From positions 124,001 to 188,000 of the forward strand of contig JAGWZK010000001.1 in the NCBI GenBank assembly GCA_018968885.1: a stretch of DNA of 64,000 bases, written 5' to 3'. Within the stretch, counting starts at the first letter, position 1. Every line of letters starts with the position of its first letter. Both the position numbers and the translations under genes were made by a program. The DNA is from Planctomycetota bacterium. Its GTDB lineage: Bacteria > Planctomycetota > Phycisphaerae > Phycisphaerales > UBA1924. Of this stretch, positions 24,217-33,384 are shown in pieces. The notes below the pieces were generated by a model, which made no database searches, was not told where the DNA came from, and saw nothing but the letters and a program-made list of their open reading frames with translations.

Positions 24217-25374
24217 ATGGGCGGCATGTTGCGCACTGATGATTTGGATTACGACTTGCCGCAGGATCGGATCGCGACGGTCGCCGCGGAGCCGCGGGAT
24301 GCTGCGCGGCTGATGGTGTTGCCGCGTGATGGTGAAGCGTGTGAATTGGCGACGATGGCTGATCTGCCGCGATTTTTGCGGGCGGGTGATTTGCTCGTGT
24401 TCAATGCGACGCGGGTGATGCCGGCGCGTTTGCTGGGGAAGAAGCCCAGTGGTGGCAAGGTCGAGGGGTTGTACCTGAGTCCGGGGCCACGGGAAGGGCC
24501 CGCGCGCACATGGATTGCCATGCTCGGCGCGAGTCACCTGCATGTGGGGACAGAAGTGGAGCTGTTTGAGCCAGGTGGTGAACCCAGCGGAGTGCGGTTG
24601 CGGCTGTTGCGTCGTGATGTGACGGAGTCGACGGCGTGGGTGGTGGAAGTAGTGGGGGGGGAGCAAGCGGAATCAGATTTGACGATCTTGGAGCGATGCG
24701 GATTGACGCCCCTGCCACCATATATAAGGAAGGCACGGGAGAAGCAGGGGATTGCGGTGGCGGATGAAATGGATCGGGAGCGGTATCAGACGGTGTATGC
24801 GCATGCGGACGAGACGCGGATTGGGTCATGCGGCGGATCGGTAGCTGCGCCGACGGCGGGATTGCATTTCACGGAGCGTTTGCTGGCAAGGTTGGACGCT
24901 CAGGGCGTCGGGCGTGCGGAAGTGACCCTGCATGTGGGGACGGGGACTTTCAAGAGCGTGGAGACGGAGTTTGTAGAGCAGCACCCGATGCACGAGGAGT
25001 GGTGCACCATGAGCGCGGAGGCGGTGGGGATGGTGTTGGAGACCAGGAAGCGGGGAGGGCGGGTGATCGCGGTGGGGACGACTGCGGCGCGAACGTTGGA
25101 GAGTTACGCGGCAGTGGTGGGGGACGGTGCAGGAGCGGTGCCGGGATCGATATCGACGCGGATTTTGATTACGCCGGGGTATGGGTGGAGGTGGGTGGAT
25201 GGGATGGTGACGAACTTTCACCTGCCGCGAAGTACGTTGATGGCGATGGTGGCGTCGCGATTGGATGGGGAGGGTGGGGATGGGTTGAAGAGGTTGAAGG
25301 ATGCGTATGTGCGGGCGCTGACGGAGGGGTTTCGTTTTTACTCGTATGGGGATGGGATGCTGATTGTGCCGTGA
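24217..25374 (+). CDS. queA: QueA, S-adenosylmethionine:tRNA ribosyltransferase-isomerase
   Basis: 385 residues from the ATG at 24217; the ATG at 24226 is an equally possible start and a TTG at 24205 is weaker. Family blocks are complete: DDLDYDLPQDRIA, RDAARLMVL, GDLLVFNATRVMPARL, PLPPYI, DRERYQTVYA, SVAAPTAGLHFTERLL, LHVGTGTFKSV, GGRVIAVGTTAARTLES, TNFHLPRSTLMAMV. QueA makes epoxyqueuosine on tRNA from preQ1. No other queuosine genes are present. The plus strand is G-rich here, in contrast to 7-11 kb. Confidence 0.95.
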   Translation: MGGMLRTDDLDYDLPQDRIATVAAEPRDAARLMVLPRDGEACELATMADLPRFLRAGDLLVFNATRVMPARLLGKKPSGGKVEGLYLSPGPREGPARTWIAMLGASHLHVGTEVELFEPGGEPSGVRLRLLRRDVTESTAWVVEVVGGEQAESDLTILERCGLTPLPPYIRKAREKQGIAVADEMDRERYQTVYAHADETRIGSCGGSVAAPTAGLHFTERLLARLDAQGVGRAEVTLHVGTGTFKSVETEFVEQHPMHEEWCTMSAEAVGMVLETRKRGGRVIAVGTTAARTLESYAAVVGDGAGAVPGSISTRILITPGYGWRWVDGMVTNFHLPRSTLMAMVASRLDGEGGDGLKRLKDAYVRALTEGFRFYSYGDGMLIVP

Positions 25375-25594
25375 AGGGCAATGAGCCGAGGCATTAGGCA
25401 CTAGGCATTTGGCACTGGAGGAAGACAGATGCAAAGGCGGGCACTAGCCAGGCGGCGGAGCTGCCGCGATTTGCTGTAGGAAACATGGCCAGAATTGCGA
25501 GCAGAGTCAGGAATCTGCGGCTTTTGTGAGTTGGCGGTCGATAGGATGGGCGTCGGATTCCTGATGCTTGGTGGATGTTGCGGGAGAGGGATGT
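25375..25594. repeat. Intergenic region with an inverted copy of the GATGCC/AGTGCC repeat
   Basis: 220 bp between queA and murE. AGGCATTAGGCACTAGGCATTTGGCACT (25389-25416, given as two blocks AGGCATTAGGCAC and TAGGCATTTGGCACT) is the reverse complement of the dispersed AGTGCC-TAATGCC motif. No gene-like frame is seen. GGGAGAGGG near 25583 is the likely murE ribosome site. Confidence 0.55.
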
Positions 25595-27157
25595 ATGACG
25601 CTCGCGGAATTGATCGCAGGGCTGGATGTGACCGTGCCGGGGGGCGCGGATCAGGCGTTGATGTCGCGGCGGATTTGTGATGTGACGGAGGACAGCCGCA
25701 CAGTGCAACCGGGGTCGCTGTTTTTGGCGCGGAGCGGGACGAAGGTGGACGGGCGGAAGTTCATCGGTGATGCGCTGAAACAGGGCGCTGCGGTAGTTTT
25801 GGCTGAAGGCGGGGCGGAAGATGTTGCAGCCACGAACGCCGAAACACGTGCGCCGGGGCCAGTGCCAGGCCCAGTGGTCGTCACGACCAACATGAACCGA
25901 GTGGCCGCGCAGGTGGCGGAGCGTTTTTACGGCTCGCCGGGAAAGAAACTGGCGCTCTCCGCGGTGACGGGGACGAATGGAAAGACGACGACAGCGTGGA
26001 TCGCCTGGCAGATGTTGAATCAGGCGGGCGTGAGGACTGGTCTCGTGGGGACGGTGGCGGTGGATGATGGCCGCGAGGTAGCGCCCGCGGGGATGACGAC
26101 ATTGCCGGCGGTGGAGATGAGCCGCAGCTTGGCAACGATGGTGGAGAGTGGATGCGCTGGGTGCGTGATGGAGACGAGCAGTCACGCGCTGGATCAGGAG
26201 CGAGTGGGGGCTTTGGATTTTGCGGTGGGTGTGTTTACGAACCTGACGGGCGACCATCTGGATTATCACAAGACGATGGAGCGGTATGCGTCGGCGAAGG
26301 CGAAGTTGTTTGAGCGGCTGAAGCCGGGTTCGCTGGCAGTGGTGAATGTGGAGACGGAGTGGAGCGCGCGGATGCTTCGCGATTGCGCAGCGCGGGTGCT
26401 GCGTTGCAGTGTGATCGATCAACGCAGTGATGAGAGAGATGAGAATGCCGCGACGGTGCGCGCGGTGGAGCATGGATTGCGGCACACGCTGATGGAATTG
26501 CGCGGGCCGTGGGGCGTGATGGTGTCGCGCGTGCCTTTGACCGGGCGATACAACCTGATGAACGTCTTGCAGGCGGCGTGCATTGCGCATGAGATGGGAT
26601 TGAGCGTGGAGCGCATGGAACGGGCACTGGCAACGGCGAGCGTGCCGCCTGGACGATTGCAGTGTGTCAGCGATGAGGCGGATGATGTGACGGTGTTTGT
26701 AGATTACGCGCACACGGATGATGGATTGGTGAGCGTGCTGACCGCGCTGCGCGAGGCGATGAAGCGCGATGAAGGTGGCGGAAGACTGGTGTGCGTCTTT
26801 GGATGTGGTGGCGATCGCGATCGCACCAAGCGGCCGCGGATGGGGAAGGCGGCGAGCGAATTGGCGGATGTGGTGATGCTGACGAGTGACAACCCGCGCA
26901 GCGAGAACCCGGGCGCGATCATTGAGGAAGTGCTGACAGGCGTGAACGCGTCGCGGCGGAATGTGGTACAGGTGCAGGTGGATCGTGCCGCGGCGATTCA
27001 GCATGCGGTGCGGACCTCGCGGCCGGGTGATGTGGTGATCATCGCGGGGAAGGGGCATGAAGAGCAACAGGTCTTTGCGGATGGAAAGGGTGGGTATCGC
27101 AAAGTGCACTTCAGCGATGTGGAAACTGCGCGCGAGGCGTTGAAGATGAGGAAGTGA
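25595..27157 (+). CDS. murE: MurE, UDP-MurNAc-tripeptide synthetase (meso-DAP type)
   Basis: 520 residues from the ATG at 25595 after a GGGAGAGGG site; an ATG at 25591 is out of frame. The ATP loop is TGTNGKTTTA. METSSHALDQER, GVFTNLTGDHLDYHKTMERY and the carbamylated-lysine segment YASAKAKLF are standard. TSDNPRSENP carries the DNPR motif of enzymes that add meso-diaminopimelate rather than lysine. An insert of about 20 residues near 85-100 is Ala/Pro rich. It acts in the cytoplasm in peptidoglycan precursor synthesis. murF and mraY follow, with only 39 nt to murF. Confidence 0.96.
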   Translation: MTLAELIAGLDVTVPGGADQALMSRRICDVTEDSRTVQPGSLFLARSGTKVDGRKFIGDALKQGAAVVLAEGGAEDVAATNAETRAPGPVPGPVVVTTNMNRVAAQVAERFYGSPGKKLALSAVTGTNGKTTTAWIAWQMLNQAGVRTGLVGTVAVDDGREVAPAGMTTLPAVEMSRSLATMVESGCAGCVMETSSHALDQERVGALDFAVGVFTNLTGDHLDYHKTMERYASAKAKLFERLKPGSLAVVNVETEWSARMLRDCAARVLRCSVIDQRSDERDENAATVRAVEHGLRHTLMELRGPWGVMVSRVPLTGRYNLMNVLQAACIAHEMGLSVERMERALATASVPPGRLQCVSDEADDVTVFVDYAHTDDGLVSVLTALREAMKRDEGGGRLVCVFGCGGDRDRTKRPRMGKAASELADVVMLTSDNPRSENPGAIIEEVLTGVNASRRNVVQVQVDRAAAIQHAVRTSRPGDVVIIAGKGHEEQQVFADGKGGYRKVHFSDVETAREALKMRK

Positions 27158-27196
27158 GCACACGGAAGTGAATTGGGCAGCGTCAAGGAAGGCGGG

Positions 27197-28708
27197 ATGA
27201 GCATGGCGAGTTTTTGGACATTGGAATCGATCAAGAGCGTGCTGGGCGGCACGTGGCTGGCGCGGCCGAGTGAAGAAGGATCGCTGGGTGGGGCAAGCAT
27301 TGACTCACGCGCGGTGAGTGCGGGACAGATCTTCTTTGCCTTGCGTGGCGAGCGTGTGGATGGGCACGCCTTTGTGCGCGGCGCGCTGGAGCGCGGCGCG
27401 GGGCTTGCGATTGTTGATCGTCCTGAGGCGCTGGAAGATGGGCTGGTGCAAGAGGTGAAGAGCAAGCGGGCGATTCTGCGTGTGCCGGATGTGGGTGCCG
27501 CGCTCCTGAAGCTCGCGGCGGCGTATCGCAAGACCCTGGACATGACCAAGGTGATCGCGGTGGGGGGGAGTAACGGCAAGACCACGACGACGCGGCTGAT
27601 TGAGCAGGTGCTGCTGAGTGGATTGCGGGGAACGGCGAGCATCAAGAGTTTCAATAACGCGATCGGTGTGCCGCTGACGATTCTGAATGCCAGGCGTACG
27701 GATCAGTTTCTGCTGTGCGAGGTGGGGACGAATGCGCCGGGGGAAATCCTGACGCTGACCGAGGTGGTGTGCCCGGATATCGCGGTGATCACGTCGATCG
27801 GGCGCGAGCACCTGGAAGGATTGAAGGACCTGGCGGGAGTGGCGCAGGAAGAGGCGACACTGCTGAGGACATTGAACAAGGGCGGACTGGCGATCTTGAA
27901 TGCGGATGCGCCGGAACTGACCAGGGCGACACAAAGAGAACTGGCCAAGCGCATCGCGGGGACATTCAGCGTGGTGCGATTTGGCAGCGCGAGCGATGCG
28001 GATCTGCGCATCGGTGATGTGAGGGCGGATGGAAACGGTGTGCGCTGGATGGTGAATGGACGATTGCAGTGCACGATAGGTTTGCTCGGAGAGCACAACG
28101 CGTGGAACGCGACGGCAGCGCTCGCCGTGGGACGGCGATTGGGATTGAATGAAGAACAGATTGTCAGTGCGCTGGCAACGGCCAAGGGGCCGGAGATGCG
28201 AATGCAGAAGCACGCGGTGGAGCGGAGTGGCGGCACGATCACCGTGATCAACGATGCATACAACGCTAATCCGGAATCGATGGTGAAGGCGTTTGAGGCG
28301 ATCGGGGCGATGAGTGTCTCGCCGGGTGGGCGGCGCGTGCTGGTGATCGGAGAAATGTTGGAACTGGGGATTGAATCGCCGGCGTTGCATGCGGAGGTGG
28401 GGAAGGCGACGGGATTGGCCAAGCCGGATGTGGTGGTGTGTGTGGGTGCAATGATGGAGCACGCGGCACGGGTGATCGGGCAAATGATGCCGCAGGTGCA
28501 GGTGGTGCGGGTGTTGAGCGCGGATGGGGAGGGTGCGAGGCAGATCGCTGGCTTGCTGCGCTCAGGAGATCTGGTGCTGCTGAAGGGTTCGCGGCGGATG
28601 GGACTGGAACGCGTGCTCAAGGCGCTGGAAGCCAGCGGCGGGTGCACAAGCGTGGTGGAGGCCAAGCCCGAGTCGCCGCTGTGTGCGGAGCGGCCCAACG
28701 CGGCGTGA
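27197..28708 (+). CDS. murF: MurF, UDP-MurNAc-tripeptide D-Ala-D-Ala ligase
   Basis: 503 residues from the ATG at 27197, behind AAGGAAGG. SIDSRAVSAGQIFFALRGERVDGH at the N-terminus, the ATP loop VGGSNGKTTTTRL, SFNNAIGVPLTIL, the metal-binding EVGTNAPGEI and the C-terminal NDAYNANPESMVKA and VIGEMLELG are all family blocks. It joins D-Ala-D-Ala to the MurE product. It sits between murE and mraY in a compact cluster like the dcw operon. Confidence 0.96.
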   Translation: MSMASFWTLESIKSVLGGTWLARPSEEGSLGGASIDSRAVSAGQIFFALRGERVDGHAFVRGALERGAGLAIVDRPEALEDGLVQEVKSKRAILRVPDVGAALLKLAAAYRKTLDMTKVIAVGGSNGKTTTTRLIEQVLLSGLRGTASIKSFNNAIGVPLTILNARRTDQFLLCEVGTNAPGEILTLTEVVCPDIAVITSIGREHLEGLKDLAGVAQEEATLLRTLNKGGLAILNADAPELTRATQRELAKRIAGTFSVVRFGSASDADLRIGDVRADGNGVRWMVNGRLQCTIGLLGEHNAWNATAALAVGRRLGLNEEQIVSALATAKGPEMRMQKHAVERSGGTITVINDAYNANPESMVKAFEAIGAMSVSPGGRRVLVIGEMLELGIESPALHAEVGKATGLAKPDVVVCVGAMMEHAARVIGQMMPQVQVVRVLSADGEGARQIAGLLRSGDLVLLKGSRRMGLERVLKALEASGGCTSVVEAKPESPLCAERPNAA

Positions 28709-28798
28709 CAAGACGTCACAAGACGTGACAAGACACGACGCCGGGCTTTTGGGTATGGTGATGTGATTGGACTTCTGACGTAGGACATGTGAACATCG
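28709..28798 (+). repeat. murF-mraY spacer with short CAAGACGT tandem repeats
   Basis: Right after the murF stop come about three copies of an 11-nt unit resembling GTGACAAGACG. No terminator is seen, so mraY is likely co-transcribed with murF. Confidence 0.5.
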
Positions 28799-30034
28799 AT
28801 GCTGCTGTGGTTACTTCATCAATTGGGTGATTGGCTCGCTTCGCACGGGCTGTATCGCTTTTTCGGCGTGCTGGATCAATTGCAATTTCGCATGCTGGCG
28901 GCGGCGTGTGTGTCGTTCCTGATCGTGGTGGTGATGGGGAAGCGAACGATCCGCTGGCTACGGGCCAAGAAGATCGGTGATACGGGCGCGACGGATGTTG
29001 CCGCGCTTGCTGAGCACGCGAGTGCCAAGAAGAACGTGCCGACGATGGGGGGCATTCTGATCGCGGGGGCGATCCTGGGAAGCGTGTTTCTGTTGGGAGA
29101 CCTGACCAATCGCTACATCATTTTCGGCGTGGTGGTGTGCGTGTGGATGGCGATATTGGGCGGCATTGATGACTGGTTGAAATTGACGGCGGCGACGCGC
29201 GGCACGGGGCGGCAGGGGCTGTATTCGTGGGAGAAGCTGGCGTGCCAGCTTGGCATTGGTGTCTTGGTGGGGTATTTCGCGTTCAACGCGGGGCTGACGA
29301 ACAAGGGCGAACTGTCGATGGCGCATGCGCTGAATCTGCCCACGCAGAGGACGTATGTGGCGGTGTCGAACACGGAGGGATCGGTGCCCGCGGCGGCGAA
29401 CAATCCCGAGAACGCCGCGGAAACCAAGGTGTTGAGGCCGAATCCGAACCTGCACTATTTTGGCAGGGCGGCGTATGTGGTGCTCTTCATGTTGATGGTG
29501 GCGGGGATGTCGAACGCGGTGAACATCACCGACGGCATGGATGGATTGGCGGCGGGAATATCGACGGCGGTGAGCACGGGGATGTCGATCATCGCGTTGA
29601 TCGCGGGGTCGGGAAGTGTGGCGATGTATTTGTTGGTGCCGCACGTGCCCGGGGCGGATGAATTGAGTGTGCTCTCGGGGGCGATGGTGGGGGCGTGTCT
29701 GGGATTTTTGTGGTGGAACTGCTCGCCAGCGCAGGTCTTCATGGGTGATACCGGATCGCTGGCGCTGGGTGGGTTGATCGGCTATATCGCAAGCGTCACG
29801 CGGCAGGAGTTTGTAATTCTGATCATGTGCGGCGTGTTTCTGATGGAGATCGGCTCGGTGGTGATGCAGATCTCGTATTTCAAGGCGACCAAGGGAAAGC
29901 GGATTTTCAAGTGCACGCCGATTCACCATCACTTTCACATGAGCGGATGGACAGAGCAGCAGGTGGTGGCGCGGGCGTGGATCGTGAGTGTGCTGCTGGT
30001 GGTGCTGGCGCTGGCGACGATCAAGGTGCGGTGA
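28799..30034 (+). CDS. mraY: MraY, phospho-MurNAc-pentapeptide transferase
   Basis: 411 residues with about ten membrane helices. VPTMGGIL, the Asp pair in GGIDDWLKL, NITDGMDGLAAGIS, the catalytic VFMGDTGSLALGG and the C-terminal CTPIHHHFHMSGW mark MraY. It transfers phospho-MurNAc-pentapeptide to undecaprenyl phosphate, giving lipid I at the cytoplasmic face. The loop at about residues 180-215 is longer than in E. coli (360 residues). The cluster ends here, and murD/ftsW do not follow. Confidence 0.96.
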   Translation: MLLWLLHQLGDWLASHGLYRFFGVLDQLQFRMLAAACVSFLIVVVMGKRTIRWLRAKKIGDTGATDVAALAEHASAKKNVPTMGGILIAGAILGSVFLLGDLTNRYIIFGVVVCVWMAILGGIDDWLKLTAATRGTGRQGLYSWEKLACQLGIGVLVGYFAFNAGLTNKGELSMAHALNLPTQRTYVAVSNTEGSVPAAANNPENAAETKVLRPNPNLHYFGRAAYVVLFMLMVAGMSNAVNITDGMDGLAAGISTAVSTGMSIIALIAGSGSVAMYLLVPHVPGADELSVLSGAMVGACLGFLWWNCSPAQVFMGDTGSLALGGLIGYIASVTRQEFVILIMCGVFLMEIGSVVMQISYFKATKGKRIFKCTPIHHHFHMSGWTEQQVVARAWIVSVLLVVLALATIKVR

Positions 30035-30150
30035 AGCGCGCGGAAGCCGCGAGACGTGCCACACATGCAGCATGAAAGTGAAGTAAACTCTTGCGAGTTC
30101 GCCTGCGCGCTGAGCGCGTGCATGGCGATCAGGCCTGCAGGAGTGTGGCG

Positions 30151-31512
30151 ATGTTGAGCATGATCGCGAAGGGAAGATTGACGGGGTGGATGGTGGCGGC
30201 ACTGGTGTGCGCAGCCGCGTCACGCGTGGCGGTTGGGCGCGTGGTGTCGAATGCGCCGTTGAACGGGCTGGATGCGCTCTATCCCAAGTTGAGCGCGTTG
30301 TATCAGCATCTGCACCAGAATCCAGAGCTGTCGTTGTGCGAAGAGAAGACTGCAGCCAAGATGGCGGAGCAGTTGCGCACCATCGGGTGTGAGGTGACAG
30401 AGAAGATCGGTGGACATGGCGTGGTGGGGGTGCTGCGGAATGGTGAGGGGCCGGTGGTGCTGCTGCGCGCGGATATGGATGCTCTGCCGATTGAAGAGAA
30501 GACTGGCGCGGCGTACGCCAGCAAGGCGCGGATGAAGAATCATCTAGGTGAAGAGATGCCGGTGATGCACGCCTGCGGACATGATGTGCACATGACCTCG
30601 CTGGTGGGCGCGGCGACGCTGCTTTCGCAAAACAAGGATGCGTGGAAGGGAACGCTGCTCTTGATCTGTCAGCCGGCTGAGGAGGGGTTTGCAGGCGCCA
30701 AGGCGATGGTGAAGGATGGACTGTTTGAGAAGTTTCCCAAGCCGGATTTCTGTATCGGTTTGCATGTGGACAGCCGCATGCCGGCGGGGCAGATTGGTGT
30801 GACATCCGGACCGGTGTTCGCGTCATCAGATTCGGTGGATATCACCGTGTACGGCGTGGGTGGGCACGGATCGGCGCCGCACTACACCGTGGATCCGATT
30901 GTGATTGCATCGCGGATCGTGACGACACTGCAGACGATCGTGAGCCGCGAGGTGGATCCTTTGGATGCGGCGGTGGTGACGGTGGGGACGTTTCACGCCG
31001 GAACCAAGCGAAACATCATCTCTGATGAGGCCAAATTGGAATTGACGGTGCGGACGTACAAGCCCGAAACGCGCAAGCGCGTGATGGATTCGATTGTGCG
31101 GATCGTGAAGGCCGAGGCGATGGCGGCGGGTGCGGTGAAAGAGCCAGTGGTCAAGCAACCGGATGGTGAGGGATACTACATGGTGGTGAATGACCCATCG
31201 TTGACAGATCGCCTGGCGAGGATGTTGGAAGGATCGGTAGGCAAAGAGCGTGTACAGAAGATCGAACCGGTGATGGGATCGGAGGATTTCGGTGTGTATG
31301 GCACCGTGGCGAAAGTGCCGTCGATTCAGTTTCGATTTGGTATGGTGAATGAAGCGGTGTTTGCTGATGCCAAGGCCAAGGGGCGAACGCTGCTGCTGCC
31401 GACGCCGCACTCGGCGAGGTTTCTGCCGGATCAGGAGCCGTCGATTCGCACGGGCGTGACGATCTTCACGCTGTCGGCTTTGGAGTTGATGGGGCAGCCA
31501 GCTGCGAAGTAG
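30151..31512 (+). CDS. Secreted M20-family amidohydrolase (hippurate/IAA-amino-acid hydrolase type)
   Basis: 453 residues from the ATG at 30151, chosen because of the CAGGAG site and the signal peptide (WMVAALVCAAASRVAVG). Metal ligands appear as HACGHDVHM and PAEEGFAGA, with GLHVD and SEDFG later; HSARF near the end is typical. HLHQNPELS opens the catalytic domain and GVGGHGSAPHY opens the lid domain. Members hydrolyse N-acyl or aryl amino acids; the substrate is not evident. Its place after mraY is probably incidental. A strong hairpin at 31546-31571 ends it. Confidence 0.88.
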   Translation: MLSMIAKGRLTGWMVAALVCAAASRVAVGRVVSNAPLNGLDALYPKLSALYQHLHQNPELSLCEEKTAAKMAEQLRTIGCEVTEKIGGHGVVGVLRNGEGPVVLLRADMDALPIEEKTGAAYASKARMKNHLGEEMPVMHACGHDVHMTSLVGAATLLSQNKDAWKGTLLLICQPAEEGFAGAKAMVKDGLFEKFPKPDFCIGLHVDSRMPAGQIGVTSGPVFASSDSVDITVYGVGGHGSAPHYTVDPIVIASRIVTTLQTIVSREVDPLDAAVVTVGTFHAGTKRNIISDEAKLELTVRTYKPETRKRVMDSIVRIVKAEAMAAGAVKEPVVKQPDGEGYYMVVNDPSLTDRLARMLEGSVGKERVQKIEPVMGSEDFGVYGTVAKVPSIQFRFGMVNEAVFADAKAKGRTLLLPTPHSARFLPDQEPSIRTGVTIFTLSALELMGQPAAK

Positions 31513-31545
31513 TCGCGTGCAGCTTCTGTATGGAGTTATTGAAAG

Positions 31546-31576
31546 CAACCCCGAGTTCGCACTCGGGGTTGTTTGA
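31546..31576. terminator. Bidirectional intrinsic terminator between the M20 gene and nusG
   Basis: CAACCCCGAG (31546-31555) pairs perfectly with CTCGGGGTTG (31562-31571) around a 6-nt loop, followed by TTT on the plus strand. On the minus strand the tail is CTTTC. It lies between convergent genes. Confidence 0.8.
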
Positions 31577-31600
31577 TCTCTGGATTCTGTTGCCTGACTT

Positions 31601-32278
31601 TCAGGCCTCTTCGTCGTACTTGGCGATCTTCCACTCTTCGATATCAATGGGGGCCTGGCGACCGAAGATGGTGACGAGTATCTTGACCATGCCCTTTTCG
31701 GGGTTGAGTTCGTCGACGGTGCCTTCGTATCCCTCGAAGGCGCCTTCCTTGATCTTGACGTGCTCGCCCTTGGAGAAGGTGAGCTTGGTCATCACTTCCT
31801 CGCTGGGCTTCTCGCTGTCGCGGAGCATCTTCTCGATTTCGTGCAGCTTCAGCGGGGTGGGGCGACCGGCGGTGCCGACGAAATCGCCGACGCCGGTGGT
31901 CTCTTTGATGAGGAAGAAGACATCCTGAGGGATGCGGCCATCGGGCTCAAGCTTCATCTCAACAAAGACGTAGCCGGGGTAGAGCTTGGTTTCGACGATG
32001 CGGGCCTTGCCACCCTTGACGGTCTTGCTCTTTTCGGTGGGCACCAGGATGCGGTTGACCAGGTGCTTCATGTTTTCGATGGCGACCTTGCGGAGCAAGG
32101 TGGCCTGCACGCTGGATTCCTTGTTGCTGGCGACGCGGAGGACGAACCAATCCATGCCTTCGGCGCGGATGGCCTCGTTGTGGGGGATCACGTCGCCGCG
32201 AGTCTTGACCACGGGCTCGGCGGGAGCTTCGGAAGTGGTGGGGGCGTTTTGCGAATCCTGAGTTGTGTCGTTGCTCAT
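31601..32278 (-). CDS. nusG: NusG transcription elongation/antitermination factor
   Basis: 225 residues from the ATG at 32278. A polar, Asn/Gln/Pro-rich N-terminal extension of about 40 residues precedes the NGN domain (WFVLRVASNKE, LYPGYVFVEM, GDFVGTAGRPTPL). The C-terminal KOW domain is FSKGEHVKIKEGAFEGYEGTVDEL. NusG links RNA polymerase to Rho or to the ribosome. secE lies upstream as usual, but rplK does not follow. The gene ends at a terminator facing a convergent M20 gene. Confidence 0.95.
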   Translation of the reverse strand: MSNDTTQDSQNAPTTSEAPAEPVVKTRGDVIPHNEAIRAEGMDWFVLRVASNKESSVQATLLRKVAIENMKHLVNRILVPTEKSKTVKGGKARIVETKLYPGYVFVEMKLEPDGRIPQDVFFLIKETTGVGDFVGTAGRPTPLKLHEIEKMLRDSEKPSEEVMTKLTFSKGEHVKIKEGAFEGYEGTVDELNPEKGMVKILVTIFGRQAPIDIEEWKIAKYDEEA

Positions 32279-32320
32279 GTTGACGCTCCGCGGTGAATAG
32301 ACCAAAGGACGAACAGTGAA

Positions 32321-33070
32321 TCAGTGCGTCAATACGCCGATGGCGCGGAAGACGGTCTGGAAGCCGATGTCGACGATGAAGAGGAAGCCAGCGATGAGGA
32401 AGGTGGCACCGACCACGGTCATGGTCGCGTTCTGCACTTCCTTCTTGGTGGACCAGTTGACCTTTTTCATTTCGCCGTCGGTGGCGACGAGGAAATCGAC
32501 GGTGCTGCGTTTGCGGCCGACGTAGAAGAAGATGACACCTGCGCCGACGAGGAAGATGAGGGTGGCCAGACCGGATTGCACGTAGAGCTTTTCGACAATC
32601 GGGATGGAGAGTGCGCCGGTGACGGAGACGGTGCTGCCACCGATCTGCACCCGATTGATCGAGGTAGGATCGACACCTTCGTTGAGTGAGGCATTGAGCA
32701 CGGTGAGCGAGCCGGTGCCGTCAGACGAACGGACAAAGCTGCCCGCAACGCCTTTGCCGACAGGAGGATGCACGCCGGTGCCGGTCGAATCCTGACCCAA
32801 GGGGATAAGTTCGGTGCCAGCGGCGACCGAGGTGAGAGAGGGATCGATGTTCTTCAGAGAGAGGGTGTACCCCTTGACCGGGAGCGTGAGGGCACCGAGT
32901 TCCTGAGCGCCCCAAGCGGCGGCGGCCATGAAGAGAAGTGCCGCGAGAACGGCAGTCATCACCCGCACCCAGTACCCCTCGCCGTAGCGATAGAGACCCA
33001 GATGAACGTTGGACTTCTCCTCGTGGCGACCACCAGAGGAAGAGCGGGATTCTGCGGACGATTCGGCCAT
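32321..33070 (-). CDS. secE: SecE preprotein translocase subunit with long periplasmic insert
   Basis: 249 residues from the ATG at 33070. The C-terminal 75 residues are classic SecE: FLVATDGEMKKVNWSTKKEV, then a membrane helix (TMTVVGATFLIAGFLFIVDI). Upstream are two more helices (about 38-58 and 165-187) separated by about 105 residues without membrane character (GTELIPLGQDSTGTG, VLNASLNEGVDP). Three helices recall E. coli SecE, but the large loop does not. SecE clamps SecY in the membrane. Gene order tRNA-Trp, secE, nusG supports the call. Confidence 0.92.
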   Translation of the reverse strand: MAESSAESRSSSGGRHEEKSNVHLGLYRYGEGYWVRVMTAVLAALLFMAAAAWGAQELGALTLPVKGYTLSLKNIDPSLTSVAAGTELIPLGQDSTGTGVHPPVGKGVAGSFVRSSDGTGSLTVLNASLNEGVDPTSINRVQIGGSTVSVTGALSIPIVEKLYVQSGLATLIFLVGAGVIFFYVGRKRSTVDFLVATDGEMKKVNWSTKKEVQNATMTVVGATFLIAGFLFIVDIGFQTVFRAIGVLTH

Positions 33071-33073
33071 AAA

Positions 33074-33146
33074 CACGGCGGGAGGGGATCGAACCCACGA
33101 CCTGCGGATTTGGAATCCGCTGCTCTACCAGCTGAGCTACCGCCGT
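33074..33146 (-). tRNA. tRNA-Trp (CCA)
   Basis: A 73-nt cloverleaf on the minus strand: acceptor ACGGCGG pairs with CCGCCGT, the anticodon loop is TTCCAAA, the T-loop is TTCGATC, and the discriminator is G as expected for Trp. The 3' end abuts the secE start, so tRNA processing and secE mRNA come from one transcript. Confidence 0.96.
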
Positions 33147-33201
33147 ACGCAAAAGGCGTGTGGGGGAGGGCGTGGTGAAACACGCCATCCGGACGCAAGG
33201 A

Positions 33202-33384
33202 TTACTTGCGCTTGATCTTGTGCTTGCTGTGGCGGCGGAGGCGTGGGGAGTACTTCATGAAGCCCTCCTTGAGTTTCTCCGCGATGCCGCCCTTGACGTT
33301 GATCTCGGTGCGGTAGTTGAGGTCACCGGTCTCGGTGCACTGCAACCACACATACTCGCGAGCCATGGATTTCTTCTTTGCCAT
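33202..33384 (-). CDS. rpmG: Ribosomal protein L33
   Basis: 60 residues from the ATG at 33384; the longer frame upstream is not L33-like. AREYVWLQCTETGDLNYRTE and the basic end FMKYSPRLRRHSKHK fit L33. Only one Cys is present, so this is the zinc-free form. It lies between tuf and tRNA-Trp. Confidence 0.93.
   Translation of the reverse strand: MAKKKSMAREYVWLQCTETGDLNYRTEINVKGGIAEKLKEGFMKYSPRLRRHSKHKIKRK

Noticed and set aside
28958..30826. 622-residue minus-strand ORF over mraY
   Set aside because: Shadow of mraY and the M20 gene, His/Arg/Pro-rich, no domain.
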